The translations under genes and the position numbers were made by a program. Shown piece after piece: positions 26,414-35,248 of a stretch of 64,000 nt of DNA. The DNA is taken from NCBI GenBank assembly GCA_958295805.1, contig OY282373.1, positions 2,769,499 to 2,833,498 of the forward strand. Direction: 5' to 3'. This stretch comes from an uncultured Nitrospirales bacterium (GTDB taxonomy: Bacteria; Nitrospirota; Nitrospiria; Nitrospirales; UBA8639). Under the pieces are notes generated by a model. The model was given only the letters and a program-made list of their open reading frames with translations. It ran no database searches and was not told where the DNA came from. Within the stretch, counting starts at the first letter, position 1, and each line of letters begins with the position of its first letter.

Positions 26414-26815
26414 TCAATTAAGATGTCGGATCTTTCTCGTCCGAGAACGGGACGTGACCACGTCCACGCGACCACGATCAGAGACCATGAAATTCATCAT
26501 TCCGCTGACGAGGCTGATCAAAACGGCTCCTCCCGCTGCCGACCAGAATCCATGCACGTGAAACCCCTTCACGAAGACCGAGACGACACCCAGTAAAAAA
26601 GCATTGATCACGATCATAAATACCCCAAGGGTGGCCACGATGAACGGGGCTGAGAGCACGTACAGGATCGGGCGAACCAAGGCATTCAGCATCGCTAAGA
26701 CCAGTACGCCGACCGTGCCCGCGGCCAACGAATCAATGGCCAGGCCCGGTACGACTTGGCTCGCGACAAGCACGGCCACGCCCGTCACGATGAAACGGAG
26801 AACAAACCCTCTCAT
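26414..26815 (-). CDS. Phage holin family / YvlD-like membrane protein
   Basis: A 133-residue integral membrane protein with four predicted helices (about 5-22, 30-50, 55-80 and 88-112). It includes the family signature MLNALVRPILYVLSAPF and LLGVVSVFVKGFHVHGFWSA, matching the four-TM holin superfamily IV/YvlD proteins. Despite the name most members are chromosomal proteins of unknown envelope function. Not linked to phage genes here. Confidence 0.8.
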   Translation of the reverse strand: MRGFVLRFIVTGVAVLVASQVVPGLAIDSLAAGTVGVLVLAMLNALVRPILYVLSAPFIVATLGVFMIVINAFLLGVVSVFVKGFHVHGFWSAAGGAVLISLVSGMMNFMVSDRGRVDVVTSRSRTRKIRHLN

Positions 26816-27003
26816 GAAACCATCCTCATCTCGACCTTCCGACGCCCGTCAGTCTGGTTCATCCCCGGCCACGTTGATGGTTGATTCGGGAAAAGTATTG
26901 ACCGGTCACGGTCATCTTACCTGGACCGCCTCCTTCACAACAAGCCGTGCTCAAACACAAACGGCTGCTGAAAAGGCTTGCGGCTTGCCTCTCCTCCTTC
27001 TTG

Positions 27004-27801
27004 TCAGGCCAACGCAACGGGAAGCGACCGGAGGAGTTTAAGGATCGCCAAGGCCGTAATGGGGCCATAGAGAAAACATCCGACCAGACCCAACAACGGC
27101 TCTCCGATCCAAAACGTCATAAATAAATTGAACAGCAACACCGCATAGTACAAGCCACAGCCAAGCAGCACTTCCCGCGCAGGGATGGTGGGTGGAAGCC
27201 GGGGCAACGTTCCCGTGCGTCGGTCAACCCATCGGTATCCCGCCATCGCAATCAATCCCACCACAAACCACCCGAAAAAGTTGGCCAGCGGAACGCCGAA
27301 ATACACCCCGGCCTCGGGATACCCATAAATTTGTCCTAAAAACCATCGTCCTCCCTGAAGCGCCACCGGATCAATCACAATATCCAGAAACGTGAACAAC
27401 ACGCAGGTCAGACCGATGACCTGCCAGGAGAGCGCCGCCTGACTGAGAAAGGATCGACCCGCTTGTTGAGCAAAAGGTTCAAAGGGCAGGACAAATAACA
27501 GGGCGACGCAATAACTCGCATACAATAAAAACGTAAACGACAACGAATCCATGAACGGAACGTGGGCGATATACAACTCCTCTCCCACGGTCGAACCCGT
27601 ATAATAGTAGTCCCCAAAGGGAAATCCGACGCGGGTGGATAAAAATTCACAGACAAAAGCCGTGACCCACGTGATGCCGAACATCACGCCGGTGCGTGTC
27701 CATCCCCACGCCCGCGACGCTGCGACCAACGAGACGGCCAAAAAGAAAAAGACGTAGGGTCGAAGCAGAAGGGTCTTGACCAATAACAGAGGAACATCCA
27801 T
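27004..27801 (-). CDS. Carotenoid biosynthesis protein, CruF-like
   Basis: A 265-residue polytopic membrane protein with about seven helices and the DUF422/CruF signature GFPFGDYYYTG, DPVALQGGRWFLGQ and GVPLANFFGWF, where conserved Asp and Glu lie at the membrane face. Relatives hydrate carotenoid psi-ends (CruF, bisanhydrobacterioruberin hydratase). ATG 27801 is used; a TTG at 27840 is in frame. It is downstream of hpnA and ispA on the same strand, which supports a role in isoprenoid lipid modification. Confidence 0.85.
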   Translation of the reverse strand: MDVPLLLVKTLLLRPYVFFFLAVSLVAASRAWGWTRTGVMFGITWVTAFVCEFLSTRVGFPFGDYYYTGSTVGEELYIAHVPFMDSLSFTFLLYASYCVALLFVLPFEPFAQQAGRSFLSQAALSWQVIGLTCVLFTFLDIVIDPVALQGGRWFLGQIYGYPEAGVYFGVPLANFFGWFVVGLIAMAGYRWVDRRTGTLPRLPPTIPAREVLLGCGLYYAVLLFNLFMTFWIGEPLLGLVGCFLYGPITALAILKLLRSLPVALA

Positions 27802-27873
27802 GGGTGGTGAATGGCTGAGTGTTGATTGTGGATCGGACAATCGACAATCAGAAATCAGAAATTAAAAAGAACC

Positions 27874-28860
27874 TCAGGCGTAGCCACGCTCTCGAAACCA
27901 CTTCACGGCTTTTTCCAACGCCACCTCTACCGGAGTCTGAGGCAAGCCCAGTTCTCGAACGGCCTTCGAACAATCGTAATGCATCACGTATTGCGCCATG
28001 CGGACCCCTTCAAGCGGAATGGATGGGGGTTGATGCGTCACATAGTCTGCCATCCACGTATTGAGACGAGCCAGGGGCAGCACCAGGCCACGAGGCAACT
28101 TCAACTTCGGAGCCTTGACCCCGGTCAATGCGCTTAAGATCTCAAACACCTCTTTCAACGTCAGATTGCGACAACCGAGGATATACCGCTCCCCCACCCG
28201 GCCACGCTCCATGGCTTGCAGGTGTCCGACCGCCACGTCCTCCACGTCAATAAGGTTCAAACCGGTTTCGATATAGGCCACCATGCGCCCTTTCATAAAA
28301 TCCACCACGATCTGACCAGTGGGAGTCGGCTTCACGTCACCCACGCCCACCGGAGCCGACGGATTCACAATGACCACGGGCAACCCCGCTGCGACCATCT
28401 TCAGGACTGCTTGCTCAGCCAGAAACTTCGACCGCTTATAATCCCCGGCCATCTGGGACAACGCGACCGGTGTTTCTTCGGTGCCGACGCCTCCACTCTC
28501 GGGCAATCCAATCGCCCCAATCGTGCTCGTGTAGACGATTCGTTCGACCCCGACCTCCCGAGCAGCTTCCATCAGGGCCTTGGTGCCCTCCACGTTCACC
28601 TTGTAGAACACGGACGGATCACGAGCCCACAGGGCGTAATGCGCCGCCACGTGGTACAAACGCCGACAACCAGCGAGCGCAGACCGAAGCGAAGCCACGT
28701 CGCACAAATCGCCGGACACGGCTTCAACCGCCGAACCAGCGAGCACCCGGCGGTCCGTCTCAGGCCGGACCAACGCCCGGACCTCCACGCCCGCTTGAAT
28801 CAACGCACGAGTCACGGCCGATCCAATGAACCCCGTTGCTCCGGTCACCAGCACCTTCAT
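27874..28860 (-). CDS. hpnA: Hopanoid-associated sugar epimerase HpnA
   Basis: A 328-residue extended SDR/NAD-dependent epimerase. The N-terminus VLVTGATGFIGSAVTRAL binds NAD, YKRSKF supplies the catalytic Tyr/Lys and IVNPSAPVGVGDVKPTPTG is characteristic of HpnA. HpnA proteins are encoded with hopanoid synthesis genes; their sugar substrate is not firmly known. It is followed by the CruF-like gene and preceded by ispA. Squalene-hopene cyclase is not in this window. Confidence 0.9.
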   Translation of the reverse strand: MKVLVTGATGFIGSAVTRALIQAGVEVRALVRPETDRRVLAGSAVEAVSGDLCDVASLRSALAGCRRLYHVAAHYALWARDPSVFYKVNVEGTKALMEAAREVGVERIVYTSTIGAIGLPESGGVGTEETPVALSQMAGDYKRSKFLAEQAVLKMVAAGLPVVIVNPSAPVGVGDVKPTPTGQIVVDFMKGRMVAYIETGLNLIDVEDVAVGHLQAMERGRVGERYILGCRNLTLKEVFEILSALTGVKAPKLKLPRGLVLPLARLNTWMADYVTHQPPSIPLEGVRMAQYVMHYDCSKAVRELGLPQTPVEVALEKAVKWFRERGYA

Positions 28861-28934
28861 AATAATAAGGAGGGAGAGGAGATTGTGAATTGCGGAGAAC
28901 GTCCACAATCAGAAATCAAAATTGAGATGCTTCC

Positions 28935-29831
28935 TTACCGTTTCCGGCTGACGATGTATTGGGCCATGCCTCTCAACGAATCAGCCTTCTCGTCAAATCC
29001 CTTGAGACAACTGATCGCGTGGTCAGCACGATCCTGGGCAAGTTTTCGGGCACCCTCAAGCCCGTAAAACCCGGGATACGTCTGCTTGCCCCGCTCAGCG
29101 TCCGTATTGGCATCTTTGCCCAACTCTTCACGCGTGCCCGTCACGTTCAACACGTCATCCGCAATTTGAAAAGCCAAACCAACGTCTTCGGCATAGGCCG
29201 TGAGTTGGTCGAATTGTCTCAAATCGGCACCGGATAAAAGGGCCCCCGCCCGAACCGCCGCCCGGATGAGTTTCCCGGTTTTATGCGCATGAATCGTGCG
29301 CAACTCCTCTAATGCAACGCGTTGATTCTCAGCTTGAATGTCCAGGACTTGTCCGCCCACCATCCCGTGATTGCCCGCTCCCAACGCCAATTCCTGGATG
29401 ATCTGGACCTGGACGTACGGTTCAATATCATTGACCAGATCGGCTCGGCTGCACCATTCAAACGCCATCGTGTGTAAGCCGTCGCCAGCCAGAATCGCCA
29501 CGCCGTCGCCGTACACTTTGTGGTTGGTCGGCTTCCCACGGCGAAAATCATCGTTATCCATCGCCGGCAAATCATCATGAATCAGGGAATAGGTGTGAAT
29601 AAACTCAAACGCACATGCGACCGGCAGCACCGCGCGTGGCGGGGAGCCGATCGATTCCGCTGCGGCAATCGTCAAGATGGGTCGAAGCCGTTTTCCGCCG
29701 GCCAACAGGCTATACCGAATTGCTTCGTGCAACACGGCCGGTGACGTACCGACGGGGGGAAGGTGTGCTTCTAAATACCGATCAACCGTCTGCCGTTTCT
29801 CTTCCAGATAGGTCTCAATATCGAGGGACAT
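28935..29831 (-). CDS. ispA: Farnesyl diphosphate synthase
   Basis: A 298-residue trans-prenyltransferase. The first Asp-rich motif is HDDLPAMDND (Asp86) and the second QIADDVLNVTG. Tyr81, five residues before the first motif, is the bulky residue typical of C15-producing type II synthases, so farnesyl diphosphate is more likely than geranylgeranyl diphosphate. GGKRLRP binds the diphosphate. It is the first gene of the ispA-hpnA-cruF-like operon, supplying the precursor for hopanoid and carotenoid synthesis. Confidence 0.9.
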   Translation of the reverse strand: MSLDIETYLEEKRQTVDRYLEAHLPPVGTSPAVLHEAIRYSLLAGGKRLRPILTIAAAESIGSPPRAVLPVACAFEFIHTYSLIHDDLPAMDNDDFRRGKPTNHKVYGDGVAILAGDGLHTMAFEWCSRADLVNDIEPYVQVQIIQELALGAGNHGMVGGQVLDIQAENQRVALEELRTIHAHKTGKLIRAAVRAGALLSGADLRQFDQLTAYAEDVGLAFQIADDVLNVTGTREELGKDANTDAERGKQTYPGFYGLEGARKLAQDRADHAISCLKGFDEKADSLRGMAQYIVSRKR

Positions 29832-30014
29832 ACATGGCCTTTTTGAGCAGACTGTTCGCGGATCGAAAACTAGCAAAGGGTTCGGGGGGTGTCAAACGGA
29901 AGGGGGTCAGTGGAACGTTGGGCACCGTGGAGACCCTGAGAAGCCGACGACGCCGACGTTCCCATCAGCCGTCACGTCACAGAACCGCGTCTCCTCATGA
30001 AAGGGGAATTTGTC

Positions 30015-30281
30015 ATGCCCTGTCCCCTCAAGGTATACTTCTCTCCCATGAGCATTCGGAGAGCAGCCGGCGAATGGCAACCCCTCATGTTGGGCGTTGA
30101 ACCTGAAACCTGTGGAGTGTGCCATCGAGGACTGTCTCGGACCACTACTCTGTTCAAGGGAGGATGGGAACGCTGTTCCGTTTGTGGCAAGTTTGTCCAC
30201 CATGCGTGCCTCGCCAGCGGACGGGTCAAATTTCTTAAACGGCGGCCACGCGTCTGTCTGACGTGCGAGCCATTGCCTTAA
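30015..30281 (+). CDS. Small zinc-binding protein with a C4HC3 (PHD-like) pattern
   Basis: An 88-residue protein whose cysteines and histidine fall in the order Cys33-Cys36, Cys54-Cys57, His62-Cys65, Cys81-Cys84. The spacing is C-x2-C-x17-C-x2-C-x4-H-x2-C-x15-C-x2-C, within the range of eukaryotic PHD fingers and FYVE/RING relatives. The segment between is basic (RVKFLKRRPR). The ATG at 30015 has GGGGAA upstream; ATG 30048 is an alternative. A two-zinc cross-brace is inferred only. It is divergent from ispA. Confidence 0.6.
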   Translation: MPCPLKVYFSPMSIRRAAGEWQPLMLGVEPETCGVCHRGLSRTTTLFKGGWERCSVCGKFVHHACLASGRVKFLKRRPRVCLTCEPLP

Positions 30282-30321
30282 GCATCTCACCGCTCAACGT
30301 CCTGAACATGGAAACGCCGTC

Positions 30322-30657
30322 ATGAATGAGGCAATCCGACCGCTTTCAGAAACAGCTTGCCGTTTGCCCCCGTCGGCAATCGCGCACTTGGTCCTCGCGG
30401 CTCTCGTCTCAGCCTGGAGCGGCTTTTTCACGATGGACTTTATCCTCAGCGGCATCTATACCTGGCCTCGTTGCAGTCGCGTCGTCGCCCTCACCTGCGC
30501 GATCATCATTTTGACCTATGAATTTATTTACAAGGAACACCAGACCCGGTATACCGCCGTCACCGACATCATGCCCCTGAAAGTCGTTTTCTATTTTTGC
30601 ACGATTCCATATATGGTCGGCTCGTTGGCCCTCTTAGCACTCATCAATTTCACCTAA
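30322..30657 (+). CDS. Small membrane protein, three TM helices
   Basis: A 111-residue protein with hydrophobic helices at about 20-42, 52-70 and 86-109, ending in YMVGSLALLALINF. No family recognised. It begins 40 bp after the C4HC3 protein gene and 25 bp before the next small gene, so the three may be co-transcribed. Confidence 0.6.
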   Translation: MNEAIRPLSETACRLPPSAIAHLVLAALVSAWSGFFTMDFILSGIYTWPRCSRVVALTCAIIILTYEFIYKEHQTRYTAVTDIMPLKVVFYFCTIPYMVGSLALLALINFT

Positions 30658-30682
30658 ACGTTACACGAAAGGAGAATCGATC

Positions 30683-30862
30683 ATGAAAAATGTAGACTTG
30701 TCGGTCACGGAAAACGTGCTGACCATTACGGTTGACTTATCGAAAGAATTCGGACCCTCTTCCTCGGGGAAGACCACGATCATCGCCACCACGGAAGGGA
30801 ACGTGTCGATTCCAGGCCGGGAAGAGAAACTCGGGTTAAATATCTACAAAAAGAAATCATAA
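30683..30862 (+). CDS. Conserved 59-residue protein (SSSGKT-type)
   Basis: A short beta-rich protein: a strand VDLSVTENVLTITVDLS, then PSSSGKTTIIATTEGNV and a basic end GLNIYKKKS. I recall small proteins with the same SSSGKT-xx-IATT-xGN core in several phyla, all of unknown function. GSSSGKT resembles but is not a P-loop. AAAGGAG precedes the ATG. Confidence 0.7.
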   Translation: MKNVDLSVTENVLTITVDLSKEFGPSSSGKTTIIATTEGNVSIPGREEKLGLNIYKKKS

Positions 30863-30864
30863 GC

Positions 30865-31055
30865 CGGCATCAGGCGACTTGCCCTTCTCGTAACGCTTGA
30901 ACGGTCCAGGACGTCCCAGTTTCATCAAATCGGCGGGAGTCCCCGTGGCGATAATTTCCCACCCTTGCCACCCTCGGGACGATCCAGTCCCCATTGCGAA
31001 TCACCGCCAGATTATAAGCACGGTATTCCCACGTTCGATGAACCCAACGAATCCT
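30865..31055 (-). pseudogene. Decayed copy of the uvrA 3' end
   Basis: Minus-strand translation gives IRNGDWIVPRVARVG, then, after gaps, [18 protein letters not shown], clearly the UvrA C-terminus (in the intact gene [15 protein letters not shown] and [17 protein letters not shown]). Base-level similarity to 31903-32095 begins just outside the stop codon (CGGCATCAGG) and runs for about 190 bp with several small deletions. It lies in the same orientation as uvrA, on the far side of the toxin-antitoxin module. Confidence 0.85.
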
Positions 31056-31145
31056 TACGATCTGCTTGCCCAAAAATTCAGCGTGACATTTTTCGTTTGC
31101 CTTGTTATTGTGTACGCAACTGTACACAAATCAATGAGGTCTACA

Positions 31146-31409
31146 ATGGATCACGCACTCAGCAAAGTCAGCATTCGTGAATTTCGTTCCCACCTTGCCC
31201 AATATGCAGGAGCCAGTTCACCCATCGTGGTCACTCGCCACGGTGAGACCGTCGGGTACTATATCCCGGCACGCCCCAATCCCGATAAAGCAGAAATCGA
31301 TGCGCTCAAGGAAGCCGCCTCACGCCTCGACGCTCTACTTGCTCAAGCAGGCGTAAGCGAAGAGGACATGCTGGCGGAGTTTCGTAAACTACGCGGCAAC
31401 AAGGCTTAA
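31146..31409 (+). CDS. Phd/YefM-type antitoxin
   Basis: An 87-residue antitoxin. The N-terminal DNA-binding fold reads SKVSIREFRSHLAQYAG followed by PIVVTRHGETVGYYIP, the Phd/YefM pattern, and an acidic C-terminal helix (EEDMLAEFRKL) would wrap the toxin. ATG 31146 is favoured, with GAGG seven bases upstream. It overlaps the toxin gene by one base (TAATG), so translation is coupled. By family precedent it represses its own promoter. Confidence 0.87.
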   Translation: MDHALSKVSIREFRSHLAQYAGASSPIVVTRHGETVGYYIPARPNPDKAEIDALKEAASRLDALLAQAGVSEEDMLAEFRKLRGNKA

Positions 31410-31846
31410 TGGCTCTTCGGACAACCCTGGTTCTGGATGCGAATATTGTCGTTCGCGCCGTACTGAGCACCAAAGTGCGGACGTGGATCGAACGATCCTC
31501 CTCAAACGTCCGGTTCTTTACTCCTGACGTTTGTTTCGACGATGCCGAAAAATACGTGCCACTTATTTTCGAGAAACGCAAACTGCCATCCGAACCGGCG
31601 ATGGAGGTACTCGCCGGAATTTCCAGGATTATTCAGATCGTTGAAGCCGACATCTACGGTGACTACAGCGAGGAAGCCAAACAACGTATCGCAGTCCGTG
31701 ACCCAGATGACTGGCCGATTGTGGCGGCAGCATTAGCATTGAATTGCCCGATTTGGACGGAAGATGCTGATTTCTTTGGCGCGGGAATAGCGACTTGGAC
31801 AACGGACCGCATACACTTGTTTGTGACACCCACACCTGATGAGTGA
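31409..31846 (+). CDS. PIN-domain toxin
   Basis: A 145-residue PIN-domain ribonuclease. Acidic residues expected to bind Mg are in LVLDANIVV (Asp10), DDAEKYV and DPDDWPIVAAALAL, and the C-terminal WTEDADFFGAGI closes the site. It probably cleaves RNA and is neutralised by the overlapping Phd-type antitoxin. The module lies between a decayed and an intact uvrA 3' end. Confidence 0.87.
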   Translation: MALRTTLVLDANIVVRAVLSTKVRTWIERSSSNVRFFTPDVCFDDAEKYVPLIFEKRKLPSEPAMEVLAGISRIIQIVEADIYGDYSEEAKQRIAVRDPDDWPIVAAALALNCPIWTEDADFFGAGIATWTTDRIHLFVTPTPDE

Positions 31847-31902
31847 AGGGATAGTGAGAAGGCAGACTCTCACTAGCGAAGAAGAGCCATCCGAGGTTTT
31901 AT

Positions 31903-32095
31903 CGGCATCAGGCAACCCGACCTTCTCGTAACGCTTGAACCGTCCAGGACGTCCCGGTTTTCATCAGATCAGCCGGAGTACCGGCTTCGACGATCTCGCC
32001 CCCGCGTTCTCCACCCTCCGGGCCCAGATCCACGATCCAGTCCGCGTTTCGAATCACGTCCATATTATGCTCGATCACCAAGACGGTGTTCCCGT
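31903..32095. repeat. Direct repeat, intact arm (uvrA 3' end)
   Basis: This stretch matches 30865-31055 in the same orientation over about 190 bp. Together they bracket the toxin-antitoxin module. Confidence 0.8.
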
Positions 32096-34415
32096 GCTCG
32101 ACCAATTGATTCAGCACGTCAAGGAGTCGCTGCACGTCTGCAAAATGGAGCCCGGTCGTGGGCTCATCCAAGACGTACAGGGTGCGGCCCGTGGCTCGTT
32201 TGGAAAGCTCACGACTGAGTTTCACGCGCTGCGCCTCTCCCCCGGACAACGTGGTGGCCGATTGTCCCAGTTTCATATAGTGAAGGCCCACTTCCGCCAA
32301 CGTTTGCAGCTTTCTTCTGATCGACGGGACGTGGGCAAAAAATTCCAAAGCCTCGGCAACCGTCAGATCCAACACCTCCGCAATGTTCTTGCCTTTGTAT
32401 CGCACGTCCAGCGTTTCCCGATTGTATCGCCGCCCTTTGCACGCCTCACACGTCACGTACACGTCAGGTAAAAAGTGCATTTCGATTTTGATGAGACCGT
32501 CTCCTTGGCAGGCTTCGCACCGTCCACCTTTGACGTTGAAACTGTAGCGCCCGGGTTTATAGCCTCGCACCCGCGACTCCGGCAGCACGGAAAACAACTC
32601 CCGGATAAAGGTGAAGAGCCCGGTGTACGTCGCGGGATTCGACCGCGGGGTTCGGCCAATGGGGGATTGATCGATATCAATCACCTTATCCAAGGCATCC
32701 GCGCCTCTCAGATCGCGACAGCCTTCCATTCTGGGATTGTTCTGATACAACAACTGGGAAAGCGAGGGGAACAACACTTCCAGCACCAAGGTGCTCTTTC
32801 CCGACCCGGACACGCCGGTGACACAGGTCAACAGCCCAAGCGGCATGCTGACGTTCACCGATTTCAAGTTGTGTTTGCGGGCTGCAACGACGTCCAGAAA
32901 CCCTTTGGGACGACGGGTCCGTTCCGGCAACGCGACTTTCAGTTCTTCCCGCAAATAACGCCCCGTCAACGAATCGGGCCGTGCCATCACCTCTGAGGGG
33001 GTGCCTTGCGTCACAACGTATCCGCCATGCACCCCGGCACCCGGTCCCATGTCAACAATGTGATCCGCGGCAAGCATGGTGGCGGCATCGTGCTCCACCA
33101 CCAAGACGGTATTGCTCAGGTCGCGGAGCCGAAGCAGGGTTTGCAGCAATCGACGATTGTCCCGTTGGTGCAGGCCAATACTGGGTTCATCAAGGATATA
33201 CACCACGCCCACGAGACCCGAGCCGATTTGGGTGGCCAGCCGAATCCGTTGCCCTTCTCCACCGGAAAGCGTCCCCGCCGGTCGATCCAACGTGAGATAG
33301 TCCAACCCCACGTTGAGTAAAAACTCCAACCGTTCCCGGATTTCTTTTAAGATGCGTTGGCCGATGTATCGCTCACGTTCGGTTAATTCGAGAAACTCGA
33401 AAAAACTCACGGCGTCGCGAATCGAAAGCCGCGTGACGTCCGCGATGGATTTCGAGCCGACCTTGATCGCTAAACTTTCACGCTTAAGCCGAGCGCCCAG
33501 ACACGCCGAACACACGTTATGAACGGAATACTCCTGCCCGTCCGGGCAACCGGAGACCTCAAAGCCAATCCCATCACAAATCGGGCATGCGCCCTGCGGA
33601 CTGTTAAAAGAAAAAACACGGGGGGTAATTTCCGGATAACTCACCCCGCACGTGATGCAGGCCAACTGTTCACTATAGAGCGTGAGCGTATCGTCGCCCG
33701 TCAGAATCCCCACCAAGCCTTGACTCAATTTCAAGGCCGTCTCCACTGAATCCGCCAGCCGTCGCCGCAGGGATTCTTCATCGTTCATGATGAGTCGATC
33801 GACAATAATTTCGATCGTATGCTTCCGCTGTTTTTCCAAAGAGATGGACTCCCCAAGGTCGACAATCTTTCCATCAATCCGGGCCCGCACGTAGCCGGCG
33901 CGCCGAGCCTCGGCTAACTCCTTGCGATATTCTCCTTTCCGCCCCCGCACGATCGGGGCGAGCAGTTGAAACTTTGATCCGACGGGCAGTGCCCCAATGG
34001 CGTCAACCATCTGCTGCACGGTCTGAGCCGTAATCGGTTCCCCACAATTGACGCAAAACGGTCGCCCGATGCGGGCAAACAACAGCCGAAGATAATCGTA
34101 AATCTCCGTCACCGTCCCGACCGTGGACCGGGGATTATGGCTGGTCCGTTTTTGCTCAATGGAAATGGCGGGAGACAAGCCTTCGATCGAATCAACGTCC
34201 GGCTTGCCCATCTGTTCCAGAAACTGGCGCGCGTAGGCGGATAACGATTCCACGTACCGCCGTTGACCTTCAGCATAAATCGTATCAAAAGCCAGCGACG
34301 ACTTCCCTGATCCGCTCAACCCCGTGATCACCACCAATCGGTCGCGAGGGATCACCAGATCGAGGTTTTTCAGATTGTGCTCGCGGGCCCCTTTAATATG
34401 AATGTGTTGACTCAT
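31908..34415 (-). CDS. uvrA: Excinuclease ABC subunit A, short form
   Basis: Damage-recognition ATPase of nucleotide excision repair. Both ABC domains are complete: Walker [15 protein letters not shown] and [14 protein letters not shown], signatures [13 protein letters not shown] and [13 protein letters not shown], and zinc modules [14 protein letters not shown] and [14 protein letters not shown]. The protein is 835 residues against about 940 usually. The difference is local: between [10 protein letters not shown] and [15 protein letters not shown] only about 20 residues remain where E. coli has about 110, so the insertion domain is missing. An additional Cys (SGCPDG) lies in the short linker. 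Reading frame and both flanks are intact, so this is a natural variant rather than a broken gene. Confidence 0.93.
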   Translation of the reverse strand: MSQHIHIKGAREHNLKNLDLVIPRDRLVVITGLSGSGKSSLAFDTIYAEGQRRYVESLSAYARQFLEQMGKPDVDSIEGLSPAISIEQKRTSHNPRSTVGTVTEIYDYLRLLFARIGRPFCVNCGEPITAQTVQQMVDAIGALPVGSKFQLLAPIVRGRKGEYRKELAEARRAGYVRARIDGKIVDLGESISLEKQRKHTIEIIVDRLIMNDEESLRRRLADSVETALKLSQGLVGILTGDDTLTLYSEQLACITCGVSYPEITPRVFSFNSPQGACPICDGIGFEVSGCPDGQEYSVHNVCSACLGARLKRESLAIKVGSKSIADVTRLSIRDAVSFFEFLELTERERYIGQRILKEIRERLEFLLNVGLDYLTLDRPAGTLSGGEGQRIRLATQIGSGLVGVVYILDEPSIGLHQRDNRRLLQTLLRLRDLSNTVLVVEHDAATMLAADHIVDMGPGAGVHGGYVVTQGTPSEVMARPDSLTGRYLREELKVALPERTRRPKGFLDVVAARKHNLKSVNVSMPLGLLTCVTGVSGSGKSTLVLEVLFPSLSQLLYQNNPRMEGCRDLRGADALDKVIDIDQSPIGRTPRSNPATYTGLFTFIRELFSVLPESRVRGYKPGRYSFNVKGGRCEACQGDGLIKIEMHFLPDVYVTCEACKGRRYNRETLDVRYKGKNIAEVLDLTVAEALEFFAHVPSIRRKLQTLAEVGLHYMKLGQSATTLSGGEAQRVKLSRELSKRATGRTLYVLDEPTTGLHFADVQRLLDVLNQLVEHGNTVLVIEHNMDVIRNADWIVDLGPEGGERGGEIVEAGTPADLMKTGTSWTVQALREGRVA

Positions 34416-34630
34416 GTGCCGTGGGCCGGTCTCCGTGGAAGTTCTCAGAGTATATCATAGATTTCCCCAGACTTGCGGTCGAGGGTTGAGTTCCCTGACG
34501 ACAAAAAGCTTTCATCTATTTGATTATGATCGAACCGTTCGTTACAATCAGGACCGAGCATGATGACGCGAGGTTGCTCGTTTCGTCACAAACGGGCGCT
34601 GTTGTGGAAAGACAGGGGGAGGAGGGTTTC

Positions 34631-35158
34631 ATGCAAATGAAGTCATTGACGGTATTGACCTGTTCGGCATTGTTGATGATCCCGTTGGTCACAACCGAAG
34701 TTTTAGCCAAAAAATACGAATTAACCAGAAATAACGTGCAAAAACCTGCTGACGTCGACAGTACGACCGTCTCTCTGTACGGCGTGCGATTAGGTGATTC
34801 GGAAATTGACGCGGTGGAAATGCTGATTAATGAAAAAATTTCCGGAGTCCGGGCTGAACAGGAAGGCGTCTTCATTTTGTTGTGGGATCAATCGAACCCG
34901 ACCGGAACCATGGCCGGTGTGCGGATCATGGACGGCCGCGTCAACTTGATTTTCATCAATAATCGCTTTACGCACAAGACCCGTGGGATTTTCCGTCGGG
35001 TGCTCACGGCCCAAAGTGCCAAAGAAATCCGAGAACTGTTGGGTCCGGAAGATGTCGGTGATGAAAACGTGATGGGGGCCAGGCTGCACTACCAGAATCA
35101 GGGATTTCTCGTGAACTATCTCGGACGAGACATTAACGTCGAATTCGAGCTGCCCTGA
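34631..35158 (+). CDS. Exported protein of unknown function
   Basis: A 175-residue protein with a signal peptide (SLTVLTCSALLMIPLVTTEVLA). The mature domain is beta-rich with the blocks VSLYGVRLGDSEIDAVEML and LHYQNQGFLVNYLGRDINVEF, resembling small periplasmic domains in which a strand-helix unit repeats. No family recognised. GGAGG lies seven bases before the ATG. It sits 90 bp upstream of ruvB in the same direction. Confidence 0.65.
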   Translation: MQMKSLTVLTCSALLMIPLVTTEVLAKKYELTRNNVQKPADVDSTTVSLYGVRLGDSEIDAVEMLINEKISGVRAEQEGVFILLWDQSNPTGTMAGVRIMDGRVNLIFINNRFTHKTRGIFRRVLTAQSAKEIRELLGPEDVGDENVMGARLHYQNQGFLVNYLGRDINVEFELP

Positions 35159-35248
35159 CGCCGGCAACGAGTCATCCATCCACCGTGGGGTGGAAATCTT
35201 GACGCCCCACGCCTCCGTTCCCACCGTCCTTTCTTTCCGTTCGACTTC

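Noticed and set aside
29615-30100. A 161-codon plus-strand frame over the 5' end of ispA and the divergent gap
   Set aside because: It is Arg/Ser-rich with no Shine-Dalgarno sequence, and most of it is antisense to ispA.
30760-30790. SSSGKT in the 59-residue protein as a P-loop NTPase site
   Set aside because: The spacing is wrong for Walker A, there is no following helix or Walker B, and the protein is too short.
30870-31127. An 85-codon minus-strand frame as a real small protein
   Set aside because: Its C-terminal half is plainly the UvrA C-terminus with deletions, so it is recorded as a decayed uvrA end.
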